A stretch of 64,000 nt of DNA from Paenibacillus tyrphae. Its GTDB lineage: Bacteria > Bacillota > Bacilli > Paenibacillales > NBRC-103111. The notes under the pieces are model-generated. The model was given only the letters and a program-made list of their open reading frames with translations, was not told where the DNA came from and searched no databases. Positions 1-8,253 of this stretch are shown one piece after another. Position 1 is the first letter of the stretch. Each line of letters starts with the position of its first letter. The stretch is from assembly GCF_000722545.1 (NCBI RefSeq), contig NZ_JNVM01000005.1, forward strand, positions 186,001-250,000. Reading direction: 5' to 3'. The position numbers were made by a program, and so were the translations under genes.

Positions 1-2898
1 ACGACGGTGATCTATGCCGTTTATAACGGAACAACATTGCAAGCCTCGATTACAGTGTCGATTGCAGCTCCTACAGGGGTTACAACGGACAATGTGACAT
101 CCACAAGCGCAACGGTGAGCTGGAATGCGGTTCCGGGCGCTCAGTCCTATAACATTTACGACAATGGGAAATTGATTGCCTCCGGCGTAACTGATACTCG
201 TTATACGGTGACGGGACTTAAACCGGGAACGAATCACAACTTTACGGTAAGCGCTGTAAGCAACGGGATCGAATCGCCGGCTTCCGGCGCAACGGGAGCC
301 ACGACAACGACACTGCGCGATCTGGTGGTAACTCCGGCCAACTATACGCTTGTACCGGGTGCCACTCATCAGACGCAGGCGACAGCAGTTTATTTGGACG
401 AAAGCATTAAAGACGTAACGAAACAAGCAACCTACGTTTCCTCGAATCCCGATATCGTTTCGGTCGATGCGAATGGCGTGATCACGGCCAAAGCTCCGGG
501 AACGGCCGTCATTACCGTAACCTACGATGGTAAAACCGCGACGGAAACCATCGTAGTTCAAGAGCAGGTGCCGCCGTTCAACTTAACGTTGAACAAAACG
601 CCTAATTCCGTGCCGGGAGACGGCAGCTCCAAAGTGACGTTGAGCGCGGGCGTCGTGTCGGCGGACGGAAATCCGGTTGCCGGTGTGCCGGTCACGTTCC
701 ACTTCGGAAATACGAAAAACGATGTAACGGCAATTACGAATGAGCAAGGGATTGCTTCCATCGAGTACACCGCACCGGTGCTTCAGGGCCTTGCGCCTCT
801 GAACGAAGTGATCACGGTATCGGGATTGTCGAAGCAGCAAAGCGTAGAAGTGACTTACATGCCTGCAGCCGTTCGAGGGATCGTGATCGATCAGGTAACA
901 GGAAAGCCGGCGGCAGGAGCCACGGTTTCGATTTCCGCCGATTTTAACGGGGACGGAATCGTCGATTTCATTTCTACCGTAACGACCGCACAAGACGGTT
1001 CTTACCAAATCGGAGTGCCTCGGGGCAACTTCGCGTATACGATGAATATTCAAACGCCGGTACAGCTCGGAAACCGGACGGTAACCTTAAACAGCACGCA
1101 AACGGCAGTCGTAGGCCAATTGAATGCGGCAGGCCAAAAAATTGATTCCGCGAACAAAATCAGCGGTCAACTGTTTATCGCGCCTTCCGCTTCGAATGTG
1201 CAGCAGACGCCGGAAAGCTTGTTCGGAAGCGGCAACGTCAGCGCCGTCATCCAAGGCATCAACGGGACCGTTTTCCAATCGACCCTGGCGCTAAAAGCCG
1301 ATGGAAGCTTCGAATTGGAGAAGGTACCAGGCGGCCAATACAAAATTTCGTACCAGATTAAAGCACCGAATGGCGCCGTGTTGGCCGGACCGTCGGCAAT
1401 CGTGAACGTGAAGCAAAACGGAGAATTGGGCGTTGTCTACTCCTTGATCGATCCTTACGGCACGATTACCGACGAAGCTTCCGGTAAGCCGGTTGACGGA
1501 GTTAGCGTGAAGCTGTATTGGGCGGATACGGAGCTGAATAAACAAAACGGCCGTACGCCGCATACGCCTGTCGAACTGCCTGAATTGGCCGCCTTTGCGC
1601 CGAATAAGAATCACAACCCGCAGCTGTCGGACACTGCTGGGCAGTACGCCTGGATGGTGTATCCGAATGCAGACTATTATATTGTCGCGACGAAAGCAGG
1701 GTACTACGATTACAGCACGCTTACAGCGAAACCGAACATGCCTGCGGCAGATGGCTCGGACAGCTACATTAAAGACGGCATTATTCACGTCGGACAGGAT
1801 ATCGTAGCCTTCGATTTCAAGATCCGGCAAATTCCGGCGAATAACACTTCATCGTCTACTTCGTACGGCGGCGGATTTTATTACGGATCTGCAACGTCCG
1901 ATGTTACTTTGAATCTGTCTGTGGATAAGAACCTTGTAAAAGAAGGCGAGCAATCGACGATTACGGTCGACTATAAGAATCAGTCCGTCTTCTCGATCGA
2001 TGCTGGAGTCGTCACCGTTACGATCCCGGCAGGAGCGGAAGTGATTGATGCGGACGGCGGTACCGTCAACGGAAATACGGTTACATGGAAAGTCGGCAAG
2101 CTGTCGGCCGGCCAAGCGGGAAGCTACAAGCTCAAGCTGAAATGGAAAACGGTCGCCGCAGCGGATGCGGAATTCGGCATTCAAGGAAAGTTCACGGTGG
2201 AAGGAAATACATCGAGCTCTGCGAAGGCCGACTCTGCGGTCAAGATTAAAGTGTTTTCCGACCGCTTCGGAAATCTGAAGCATCAGCGTTATATTTTAGG
2301 ATATCCGGATGGCAAGTTTCACCCGGAGAACGCTCTGACCCGTGCGGAGCTGGCAGCGATTGTTGCGAGAATGAAGGAAAATGCAAAGGTAACCGACGCT
2401 CTTACGTATAACGATGTTCAAGAGAGCCATTGGGCGGCGAATTACATCAAGATTGCAACGAAATACGGCTACTTTAACGGCTTCGAAGACGGCAGCTTCC
2501 GCCCGGAAGCGAAGGTATCCAGAGGTGAGCTGGCCTCCGTTATGGCGCGTTTCCTGAGCCTGAATGTTAGCACATCCGGCGAGAATCATTTTAAGGATGT
2601 CAGCGGACATTGGGCAGGGAATGCGATTGAAGAGCTGTACCGCGGCAAGTTTCTTGCCGGTTACGAGGACGGAACCTTCAAGCCTGCGGACAGCATCCGC
2701 AGGGTCGAAGCGGTGACAATGATTAACCGGATGCTGTATCGCGGTCCGCTGAAGGGGGTTGCCCCTCAGTTCCCGGATGTCGCAGAAAGCCATTGGGGCT
2801 TCGGTGACGTGCAGGAAGCTACCGTTTCACACGAATCTGTAAGGAACGCTGACGGAAGCGAAGCTTGGAAGAGCAGCATGACGGACGATGTGCAATAA
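1..2898 (+). CDS. SLH-domain multidomain surface protein, 5' truncated
   Basis: The reading frame is open from the first base, so the true start lies upstream of the window. Visible domains in order are a fibronectin type III module (about residues 20-95 of the visible part), a Big_2-like Ig module (about 105-185), a Big_1-like module (about 190-285), two carboxypeptidase-regulatory-like modules (including VRGIVIDQVTGKPAAG), a Gly/Tyr/Ser linker, a DUF11-like module (LNLSVDKNLVKEGEQ) and three SLH motifs near the C-terminus (ILGYPDGKFHPE, FNGFEDGSFRPE, LAGYEDGTFKPA). SLH domains bind pyruvylated secondary cell-wall polymer, so this is an extracellular, wall-attached protein. Its ligand is unknown. 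A strong terminator follows directly. Confidence 0.9.
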   Translation, partial: TTVIYAVYNGTTLQASITVSIAAPTGVTTDNVTSTSATVSWNAVPGAQSYNIYDNGKLIASGVTDTRYTVTGLKPGTNHNFTVSAVSNGIESPASGATGATTTTLRDLVVTPANYTLVPGATHQTQATAVYLDESIKDVTKQATYVSSNPDIVSVDANGVITAKAPGTAVITVTYDGKTATETIVVQEQVPPFNLTLNKTPNSVPGDGSSKVTLSAGVVSADGNPVAGVPVTFHFGNTKNDVTAITNEQGIASIEYTAPVLQGLAPLNEVITVSGLSKQQSVEVTYMPAAVRGIVIDQVTGKPAAGATVSISADFNGDGIVDFISTVTTAQDGSYQIGVPRGNFAYTMNIQTPVQLGNRTVTLNSTQTAVVGQLNAAGQKIDSANKISGQLFIAPSASNVQQTPESLFGSGNVSAVIQGINGTVFQSTLALKADGSFELEKVPGGQYKISYQIKAPNGAVLAGPSAIVNVKQNGELGVVYSLIDPYGTITDEASGKPVDGVSVKLYWADTELNKQNGRTPHTPVELPELAAFAPNKNHNPQLSDTAGQYAWMVYPNADYYIVATKAGYYDYSTLTAKPNMPAADGSDSYIKDGIIHVGQDIVAFDFKIRQIPANNTSSSTSYGGGFYYGSATSDVTLNLSVDKNLVKEGEQSTITVDYKNQSVFSIDAGVVTVTIPAGAEVIDADGGTVNGNTVTWKVGKLSAGQAGSYKLKLKWKTVAAADAEFGIQGKFTVEGNTSSSAKADSAVKIKVFSDRFGNLKHQRYILGYPDGKFHPENALTRAELAAIVARMKENAKVTDALTYNDVQESHWAANYIKIATKYGYFNGFEDGSFRPEAKVSRGELASVMARFLSLNVSTSGENHFKDVSGHWAGNAIEELYRGKFLAGYEDGTFKPADSIRRVEAVTMINRMLYRGPLKGVAPQFPDVAESHWGFGDVQEATVSHESVRNADGSEAWKSSMTDDVQ

Positions 2899-2915
2899 TT
2901 GAAATGAATGAACTT

Positions 2916-2960
2916 AAAAATAGACCGCTCCGTCCCCAGTGGGATGGGCGGTCTATTTTT
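2916..2960 (+). terminator. intrinsic terminator after the SLH protein gene
   Basis: An A-tract, a GC-rich stem (AATAGACCGC pairs with GCGGTCTATT, with CGTCCC/GGGATG inside) and a T-tract follow the stop codon. The A- and T-tracts on both sides make it potentially bidirectional, which suits the convergent DoxX gene. Confidence 0.85.
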
Positions 2961-2981
2961 GTTCCGAGAAAGCGGAGGAGT

Positions 2982-3329
2982 TCACCGGGTGGCGGCGATC
3001 ATGATCACGGACAGCACAAGCATTAATACGGCGTTAACGGTCATCACCGGCCGGTGCTTCGCCCGGAACAGATGCGCGTGAATCGCCCCCAGCATCAAAG
3101 CGATAAGGAACATGCCGACGTACGGCAGCAGCGTGGGAAACCGGAAGCCCGCAAGAAGCGTGACGACGCCTGCAAGCTCTCCGAGGCCAGTAAGGGTCAA
3201 AAACCACATCGGGTACCGGTATTCGTTCCAATGTCGAACCATCGACGGCGACCGTTTGAGCTTCATCAAGGAAGAAAGCGAGAACATCCCGGCCAGTATA
3301 ATTTGAATGACGATAACGAGAGTGGACAA
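2982..3329 (-). CDS. DoxX-like small membrane protein
   Basis: A 115-residue protein with about four hydrophobic segments, no signal peptide, and a DoxX-like sequence (residues IILAGMFSLSSLMKL near the N-terminus, GELAGVVTLLAGF in the middle). DoxX/DoxD-like proteins are inner-membrane proteins often linked to thiol or electrophile stress. The start is a TTG with an AAGGAG seven bases upstream; no better start exists. Two near-identical palindromes sit upstream and suggest repression by a MarR- or HxlR-type regulator not encoded nearby. The function is inferred from family resemblance only. Confidence 0.7.
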   Translation of the reverse strand: MSTLVIVIQIILAGMFSLSSLMKLKRSPSMVRHWNEYRYPMWFLTLTGLGELAGVVTLLAGFRFPTLLPYVGMFLIALMLGAIHAHLFRAKHRPVMTVNAVLMLVLSVIMIAATR

Positions 3330-3354
3330 GACAACCGCTCCTTCACACAGGTAT

Positions 3355-3386
3355 ATTACTTTAAAGTAATATTACTATAAAGTAAT
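3355..3386 (-). promoter_or_regulatory. tandem palindromic operator upstream of the DoxX gene
   Basis: ATTACTTTAAAGTAAT is a perfect 16-bp palindrome and is followed with no gap by ATTACTATAAAGTAAT, identical in its outer bases. Tandem dyads of this size just upstream of a membrane-protein gene look like a two-site operator for a winged-helix repressor. HxlR-family sites often contain TTACT...AGTAA half-sites. The regulator is not in the window. Confidence 0.55.
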
Positions 3387-3415
3387 ATAAATCTGCTGCG
3401 AACGTTTGTCAACGT

Positions 3416-3440
3416 AAAAAAAGCGGGCCGAAGCCCGCTT
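3416..3440 (-). terminator. intrinsic terminator, second after the toxin gene
   Basis: On the minus strand AAGCGGGC, a CGAA-type loop and GCCCGCTT are followed by a run of T. It lies downstream of the toxin gene. Confidence 0.8.
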
Positions 3441-3452
3441 AGAGTGTTGAGA

Positions 3453-3484
3453 TAAAAAAATAACACCCACATCAAATGTGGGTG
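3453..3484 (-). terminator. intrinsic terminator directly after the toxin gene
   Basis: CACCCACAT and ATGTGGGTG form a 9-bp stem with a 3-base loop. On the minus strand it is followed by TTATTTTTTT. It lies two bases after the toxin stop codon. Confidence 0.85.
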
Positions 3485-3486
3485 AG

Positions 3487-3777
3487 TTAGCGGCCATTCC
3501 AGTTCGTAGCTCCATGTATGAAGCTTAAAATAATGACTTGATCTTCTTCGATTTTGTAGATCATCCTATATCGGTGTAAAAAAATTTCTCTTATATCCGG
3601 GTTATTGATCTCAGGTACAATCCTTCCTCTGTTGGGGAAAAGCTTCAACGTTTTGGCTCTTTCCATTGCATCATATAAAAATGAAAGAGCGTATCCTGGT
3701 GAATCTTGATGTATATATTCTACTGCTCGTTCTAAGTCATAACTTGCGGTTTTTGTCCATATTACTGATTTCGCCAT
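3487..3777 (-). CDS. RelE/ParE-family toxin
   Basis: A 96-residue basic protein of the usual size for the RelE/ParE superfamily (N-terminal VIWTKTASYDLERAVEYI, central LFPNRGR, then EIFLHRYRMIYKI, the core of a ParE-like fold). Family members either inhibit gyrase (ParE) or cleave ribosome-bound mRNA (RelE). The helix 'DLERAVEYIHQDSPGYA' is more ParE-like. The gene overlaps the upstream antitoxin gene by 16 bp, which is typical translational coupling. Two terminators follow. Confidence 0.85.
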   Translation of the reverse strand: MAKSVIWTKTASYDLERAVEYIHQDSPGYALSFLYDAMERAKTLKLFPNRGRIVPEINNPDIREIFLHRYRMIYKIEEDQVIILSFIHGATNWNGR

Positions 3778-3944
3778 TTAGACATCCGCTTCTCCATTTC
3801 TTCATGAGATATAACGTCGCCTTTGTCTATATCATCAAGTCCTTTTTGGATCTTCTTGCGAACATATAATGTATATTGAATATCCTCAAGTGAGCAATCG
3901 TCAGGCAAATTGTCAATGATTTGTTTTACTTCGTCTTTAAGCAT
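3762..3944 (-). CDS. antitoxin partner of the ParE-type toxin
   Basis: A 60-residue acidic protein that starts MLKDEVKQIIDNLPDD and ends EEMEKRMSKWRNQ. The C-terminal pattern 'ISHEEMEKRMSKW' is common in small antitoxins that neutralise ParE. I chose the ATG at 3942-3944 because a GAGG lies eight bases upstream; the longer frame has no ribosome binding site. No DNA-binding domain is evident, so autoregulation may be absent. Its sequence gives only weak family evidence; the identification rests on overlap with the toxin gene. Confidence 0.75.
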   Translation of the reverse strand: MLKDEVKQIIDNLPDDCSLEDIQYTLYVRKKIQKGLDDIDKGDVISHEEMEKRMSKWRNQ

Positions 3945-4022
3945 AATCATCACCTCAAAAGAAGTATAACATATTTTTAAAGTCGACAACTACGAATGAG
4001 CGCTTTGACCATGGAAAGCAAT

Positions 4023-4052
4023 AAAAAAATGAGCAGTATTTCTCTGCTCATT
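4023..4052 (-). terminator. intrinsic terminator of the murK-murQ-acetyltransferase operon
   Basis: ATGAGCAG and CTGCTCAT form an 8-bp stem, followed on the minus strand by a T-run. It lies about 55 bases past the acetyltransferase stop codon. Confidence 0.85.
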
Positions 4053-4108
4053 ATCGAGTTTAGCTTGTCTAGTCATTTTTTATTATCTTTCAGTAGGCTA
4101 ACGCCCGC

Positions 4109-5251
4109 TCATACATAATTCAACCCCGCCGTAAACGGAAACGGCACCGGGAACAGCTCTTTCAGCGCGCTGCGAAGCGCGGAGTGCTCCGCCATGCCTT
4201 CATCTCCGCCGAAGACGAGCGAGATGAACGCCTGCGGGTCCAAATCTGCCGACAAGCCGTCGTACTCGAGCTTGACCCGTCCGTCGCCTGCGGATTGCAC
4301 GCGAAGCGCTTCATGACGGCCCGGAGCCGCTTCCGCCCAGAACGGCCGGAGCTGCTCGATCAAGCGCTCGGGCCGAATCACGTAGACGGTGCCTTGATTC
4401 GGCTCTTCCTGGTACGGCACCGATTCGAGCGCCTCCAGCCAATCGTTTTCGTGCACGGAAACCGGGAGCTGGATCTGTTCCAGCTCCAGCCGCTTGAGCG
4501 CATGCGCGGCCAGCAGCGCAACGGCTGGGCCGTCCCCGGCGGCTTCGATCAGGAACGGAACCCGCTTCGGGACGAGCGGCGGATTCGGTACGGCGGCCAC
4601 GAGAAACGCCACAGGCTTCCCGTCCCGATCGGCGACGAGAACGCGGTGCTTCATCTTAATGCAGCTGACGAGCGCCTCGTTTTGGACCAGATTCGCCAGG
4701 TCGGTGACGCTGTGCTCGAAGCGGGCCAATCTTGCGCCCGCCAGCTCCCGCATATACAGCCAATCGGTCGGCTCCAGATCGCGCACCTGCACTCCTTCGG
4801 AAGCGTGCCGGCTTTGCAGGGCCTGCGCCGCAGCGGCATCCACCGTATACCTCCGGACAACGCCGAACGGCAGACAATTGACCCGCGTGTACAAGGAACG
4901 GCCGCCCGAAATGAGCAGCAGGGACGCTCCGGCTTTGTCGATATGTTCAAAAATACGCTGTAAAATCAGGCTGGCATAGCCTTTGCCCCGGGCATCCGGA
5001 TCGGTGCCGACAGAGCCGAGCTGATACGTGCCGATCGCCGCCTTGCCGATGCGGATCGTGACCGGCACGAGTCCCATGAACGAGACCAGCTTGCCGTCCT
5101 CGAACGCTCCATAAGACTGGCCCAAGGCCGTTGAAAACACGTCGGGAAACGCAGGCTTCATCGAAATCTGCTGCGCTTCGCGAAAAATCGAGTCCGAAAG
5201 CGTGACCGCTTCGGCCATCTCGTCCGGACGGACGAGCCGTATGTCTGCCAC
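4109..5251 (-). CDS. GNAT-family N-acetyltransferase (Eis-like, with C-terminal SCP2-like part)
   Basis: A 380-residue protein. Residues about 1-130 are a GNAT domain with the acetyl-CoA binding signature VGTDPDARGKGYASLIL. The length and the long C-terminal part are those of Eis-like multi-domain acetyltransferases (GNAT, second GNAT-like, sterol-carrier-like). The start is GTG with GGAGGAG eight bases upstream. It is the third gene of an operon with the MurK-like kinase and murQ, 33 bp after murQ, so its substrate may be an amino sugar or a cell-wall amine. That link is inference from position only. Confidence 0.75.
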   Translation of the reverse strand: MADIRLVRPDEMAEAVTLSDSIFREAQQISMKPAFPDVFSTALGQSYGAFEDGKLVSFMGLVPVTIRIGKAAIGTYQLGSVGTDPDARGKGYASLILQRIFEHIDKAGASLLLISGGRSLYTRVNCLPFGVVRRYTVDAAAAQALQSRHASEGVQVRDLEPTDWLYMRELAGARLARFEHSVTDLANLVQNEALVSCIKMKHRVLVADRDGKPVAFLVAAVPNPPLVPKRVPFLIEAAGDGPAVALLAAHALKRLELEQIQLPVSVHENDWLEALESVPYQEEPNQGTVYVIRPERLIEQLRPFWAEAAPGRHEALRVQSAGDGRVKLEYDGLSADLDPQAFISLVFGGDEGMAEHSALRSALKELFPVPFPFTAGLNYV

Positions 5252-5284
5252 CGTAAATTCTCCTCCTTGTTCCTCGATCCCGTG

Positions 5285-6199
5285 TTAATTTCCGTCGTTC
5301 GCCAGCGTCACCGCCTGGCGTACAAAACCGCCCGAACGCTCCAGCAGCTCGCGCGCGCCGTCCCGGTCCGTTTTCGCCAAAATCATGACGATGGCGGTTT
5401 TGACGTGTCTTCCGGACGCGGTGTACGCTTCGCTGATCACATCCTCCGGCGCACCGGTCGCCATGCCGATAATCCGTTTAGCGCGGTAGACGAGCTTCTC
5501 GTTGGAAGGCAGGACGTCGACCATGAGATTCTCATATACTTTGCCGATGCGGATCATGGAGGCGGTCGTCAGCATGTTCAGGATCAGCTTCTGCGCGGTA
5601 CCCGATTTCATCCGGGTCGAGCCGAGCACGACCTCCGGTCCGGCAACGGCTTCCAGCATCAGATCGGCGATGCCGGCCATCGGGGTGTGCTCGTTATTAC
5701 ATAGACCGATCACGGTCGCTTGCTTTTCCTTGGCGCGCTTCATGGCGCCGAGCACATACGGGGTACGGCCGCTGGCGGCGATGCCGACGACTACGTCGCG
5801 GTCCGTGACGCCATGCTCGTCGATATCCTTCGCGCCAAGCTCCTCGCTGTCTTCCGCGCCTTCGACCGGGTCCTTGACCGCTTGAAAGCCTCCCGCAATG
5901 ATGCCCTGCACCATGGACGGGTCCGTCCCATAGGTCGGCGGACATTCGGACGCATCGAGAATGCCGAGCCGCCCGCTGGTGCCGGCACCGATGTAGAACA
6001 GCCGGCCCTGACGCTGAAAAGCGGCGACGATCCGGTCGACGGCCTGCGCGACTTGCGGGAGAATGCGGCCGACTGCTTCGGTGACCAGACGGTCCTCCGT
6101 GTGGATGAGCCGGACGATTTCCTCGGAACTGAGCCGGTCGATTTGCGTCGTATTCGGATTGCGCTGTTCGGTAGTTAATTCGTTCAGCAGGTTATACAT
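5285..6199 (-). CDS. murQ: N-acetylmuramic acid 6-phosphate etherase MurQ
   Basis: MurQ removes D-lactate from MurNAc 6-phosphate to give GlcNAc 6-phosphate in the cytoplasm. The 304-residue product has the usual length and the SIS-domain signature GAGTSGRLGILDASECPPTY near residue 65, plus GIAASGRTPYVLGA and GSTRMKSGTAQK. I used the ATG at 6199, which has AAAGGAG upstream and starts MYNLLNELTTEQRNPNT as other MurQ proteins do; a longer open frame upstream has no family resemblance. It lies 17 bp after the kinase gene, which would supply its substrate. Confidence 0.97.
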   Translation of the reverse strand: MYNLLNELTTEQRNPNTTQIDRLSSEEIVRLIHTEDRLVTEAVGRILPQVAQAVDRIVAAFQRQGRLFYIGAGTSGRLGILDASECPPTYGTDPSMVQGIIAGGFQAVKDPVEGAEDSEELGAKDIDEHGVTDRDVVVGIAASGRTPYVLGAMKRAKEKQATVIGLCNNEHTPMAGIADLMLEAVAGPEVVLGSTRMKSGTAQKLILNMLTTASMIRIGKVYENLMVDVLPSNEKLVYRAKRIIGMATGAPEDVISEAYTASGRHVKTAIVMILAKTDRDGARELLERSGGFVRQAVTLANDGN

Positions 6200-6216
6200 A
6201 GGGATTGCTCCTTTTA

Positions 6217-7155
6217 TCACGTTCTTTGGAAGAGCTCGAAGCCGAGCAACGCGGCGCCGTAAGCGGCGGGCTGCTCGGAAGCCGGGTGCAGGTGCAGCCC
6301 GGGGAACGTTTCGGAGATCGTCTGCCGGAACGCATCGGCGAACAAAGGGGAATGCTTGAATACCGAGCCCGTCGTCACAAGGTCCGAATCCGGGAACCAG
6401 GCGTCCTTGCGGACCAAGGCTGACACTGCGACGGCAAGCTCCGCAGCCGCGCCTTCGATAATGCGCACGGCAACGGCATCCCCTTGCTTGCTTGCGTTGA
6501 TGCACAGCTCGGCGAAGGCGGCGACGTCTTTTTTGCGAATGTCCGGTCCGTAGATGTACGTTTTCAGTTCGGTAATCGAGTCAAAGCTATACGTGTGCCG
6601 GATCATATCTGTTAATGCCGTTGCCGGGGAGATTCCGTCATGACTGCGCATCACGGCTTGCAGCGCGTGAAGTCCGATTTGGTAACCGCTTCCTTCATCG
6701 CCCAGCAGATGGCCCCAGCCGCCAACCCGGTAACGCCGGCCTTCCGGCGTGCAGCCGAAAACGATCGAGCCGGTGCCGGAGACGACGGCGATGCCGTACT
6801 CGCGGCGAAGCGAAGCCATGAGGACGATTTCCGCATCGTTGCGCACGAAAACCTCGAATGAAGCGCTGATGCGGACTTGATAGGCACGCAGGACGGCTTC
6901 GACCGCTTGCTTTTCCTCCGGCGTATCGGTGCCGGCCATACCGATGCAGACGGCCAGACAGCGCCCGCTTGCGCAGGCTTCATGCTGAAGCACTTCGTCC
7001 AATACGGCTTCCAGATGACGGGAGGCCGGCTCGAAGCCGATCGCCTTCGAATTTGTCGATTCGCCCGTACAGCTGAAAAGCCGATTGCCCGAAGTATCGA
7101 TGACGACTGCTTCCGTTTTGGTTCCGCCGCCGTCGATTCCAACGATATAGTCCAT
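6217..7155 (-). CDS. murK: BadF/BadG-type amino-sugar kinase (MurK-like)
   Basis: A 312-residue ASKHA-fold kinase with the phosphate-1 motif GIDGGGTKTEAVVID, the adenosine region GTGSIVFGC and the GWGHLLGDEGSGYQIG block of the N-acetylglucosamine kinase / MurK family. Clostridial MurK phosphorylates MurNAc and GlcNAc in the cytoplasm. Placement next to murQ and opposite a transporter-NamZ-NagZ operon makes MurNAc/GlcNAc kinase the best call. The chosen ATG gives MDYIVGIDGGG. No PTS-type MurNAc transporter is seen, so a kinase is needed for this pathway. A related but distinct kinase lies at 40834-41826. Confidence 0.88.
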   Translation of the reverse strand: MDYIVGIDGGGTKTEAVVIDTSGNRLFSCTGESTNSKAIGFEPASRHLEAVLDEVLQHEACASGRCLAVCIGMAGTDTPEEKQAVEAVLRAYQVRISASFEVFVRNDAEIVLMASLRREYGIAVVSGTGSIVFGCTPEGRRYRVGGWGHLLGDEGSGYQIGLHALQAVMRSHDGISPATALTDMIRHTYSFDSITELKTYIYGPDIRKKDVAAFAELCINASKQGDAVAVRIIEGAAAELAVAVSALVRKDAWFPDSDLVTTGSVFKHSPLFADAFRQTISETFPGLHLHPASEQPAAYGAALLGFELFQRT

Positions 7156-7238
7156 CCTTATCACCCTCTTTGCATAATTCGAGTATAAGACAACGAGGCT
7201 TGGTTTGTAAAACAAAATTTCACGTTATAAAAATAATA

Positions 7239-7294
7239 TTGATTTAAAATTTCAAATGCGATATAATGATTTCAATCGTTGGAAACGGTATCAA
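7239..7294 (+). promoter_or_regulatory. murR operon promoter with consensus CRE
   Basis: TTGATT (7239-7244), a 17-base spacer and TATAAT (7262-7267) form a near-consensus sigma-A promoter pointing to murR. TTGGAAACGGTATCAA (7279-7294) fits the Gram-positive catabolite responsive element WTGNAANCGNWNNCAW at every position. It lies just past the expected transcription start, where CcpA usually blocks transcription. The same site sits upstream of the divergent murK operon, so both could be glucose-repressed. Confidence 0.8.
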
Positions 7295-7325
7295 TAACGC
7301 CGTTGTGTTTTATTTAATAACATTT

Positions 7326-7346
7326 TATGTAATAATAACTTACATA
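7326..7346. promoter_or_regulatory. candidate MurR operator
   Basis: TATGTAA and TTACATA form an inverted repeat separated by 7 bases, between the promoter and the murR ribosome binding site. RpiR-family regulators bind dyads of this size near their own promoters. Autoregulation is inferred. Confidence 0.5.
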
Positions 7347-7364
7347 TAAGAGGGGGTGAGCGCA

Positions 7365-8237
7365 ATGCATGGAGGTTTGGTTCGGTTAAGAGAGATTTTA
7401 GAAGGGCTGAACCCTTCGGAGAAAAAGGTTGCGGAGTACGTGCTCGCGCATCCCGAGCGGATGATCGAGCTGTCCGTCGCCCAGTTGGCCGAAGCGAGCG
7501 GAGCCAGTCAAGCCGCCATCATCCGGTTGTGCAAATCGATGGGCGTGAAGGGCTACCAGGATTTGAAGCTGAAGGTGGCGGGAGACCTCCGGGAAACGGG
7601 GGGCGTGCAAGGCTACCAGGAAATCCGGCCGCAGGATTCGATTGCGACGATCGTGCAGCACGTTTCCAACAATAATATTCAAGCAATCCACGATACGGTG
7701 AAAATTCTCGATTTGGAGCAGGTGTCCAAGGCGGTGGAGGCGCTTCATCAGGCGAAGCGGATTTATTTCTTCGGCATCGGCGCTTCCAATCTGATCGGCC
7801 AGGACGCGCAGCAGAAGTTTTTGCGCATCAACCGGACGTGCTTCTGCTTTGCCGATCCGCATGTGCAGCTTGCGTCGGCAGTTAGCTTGACCGAGGAGGA
7901 CGTCGCCGTCGGCATCTCGTACTCCGGCGAAACGAAGGAAGTCATCGCCGCCCTGAAGGCTGCTCAGCAGAACGGCGCCGTGACCATCGGCATTACGAAG
8001 TACGGCAGCACGACGCTCGCCCAGTACACGGACATTCCGCTCTGCATCTCCTCGACGGAGAACGAGATCCGAAGCGGAGCGATGTCGTCCAGGATTACCC
8101 AGCTTAATGTGATCGATATTTTATATCTCGGGGTCGCCAGAAACAACTACGAGCAGTCCGTCATGTACCTCGACCGGAGCCGTCAGGCGATCCGGGAACT
8201 TGAGAACGGCATGGCCAAACTTAATCATAAAAGCTAA
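7365..8237 (+). CDS. MurR/RpiR-family transcriptional regulator
   Basis: A 290-residue protein with an N-terminal HTH_6 domain (ELSVAQLAEASGASQAAIIRLC, split here as helix-turn-helix at about residues 33-55) and a C-terminal SIS sugar-phosphate binding domain (IYFFGIGASNLIGQD, VGISYSGETKEVIAA). In MurR the SIS domain binds MurNAc 6-phosphate. The ATG at 7365 is preferred to the upstream GTG because AGGGGG lies eight bases before it. It heads the ABC transporter-NamZ-NagZ-AnmK operon and is divergent from murK-murQ, so it probably controls both. Confidence 0.9.
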   Translation: MHGGLVRLREILEGLNPSEKKVAEYVLAHPERMIELSVAQLAEASGASQAAIIRLCKSMGVKGYQDLKLKVAGDLRETGGVQGYQEIRPQDSIATIVQHVSNNNIQAIHDTVKILDLEQVSKAVEALHQAKRIYFFGIGASNLIGQDAQQKFLRINRTCFCFADPHVQLASAVSLTEEDVAVGISYSGETKEVIAALKAAQQNGAVTIGITKYGSTTLAQYTDIPLCISSTENEIRSGAMSSRITQLNVIDILYLGVARNNYEQSVMYLDRSRQAIRELENGMAKLNHKS

Positions 8238-8253
8238 CTAGGGGGATGGATGT

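Noticed and set aside
1595..1807. many small frames inside the SLH gene and other high-GC genes
   Set aside because: They overlap clear genes in other frames and show basic, low-complexity products without ribosome binding sites.
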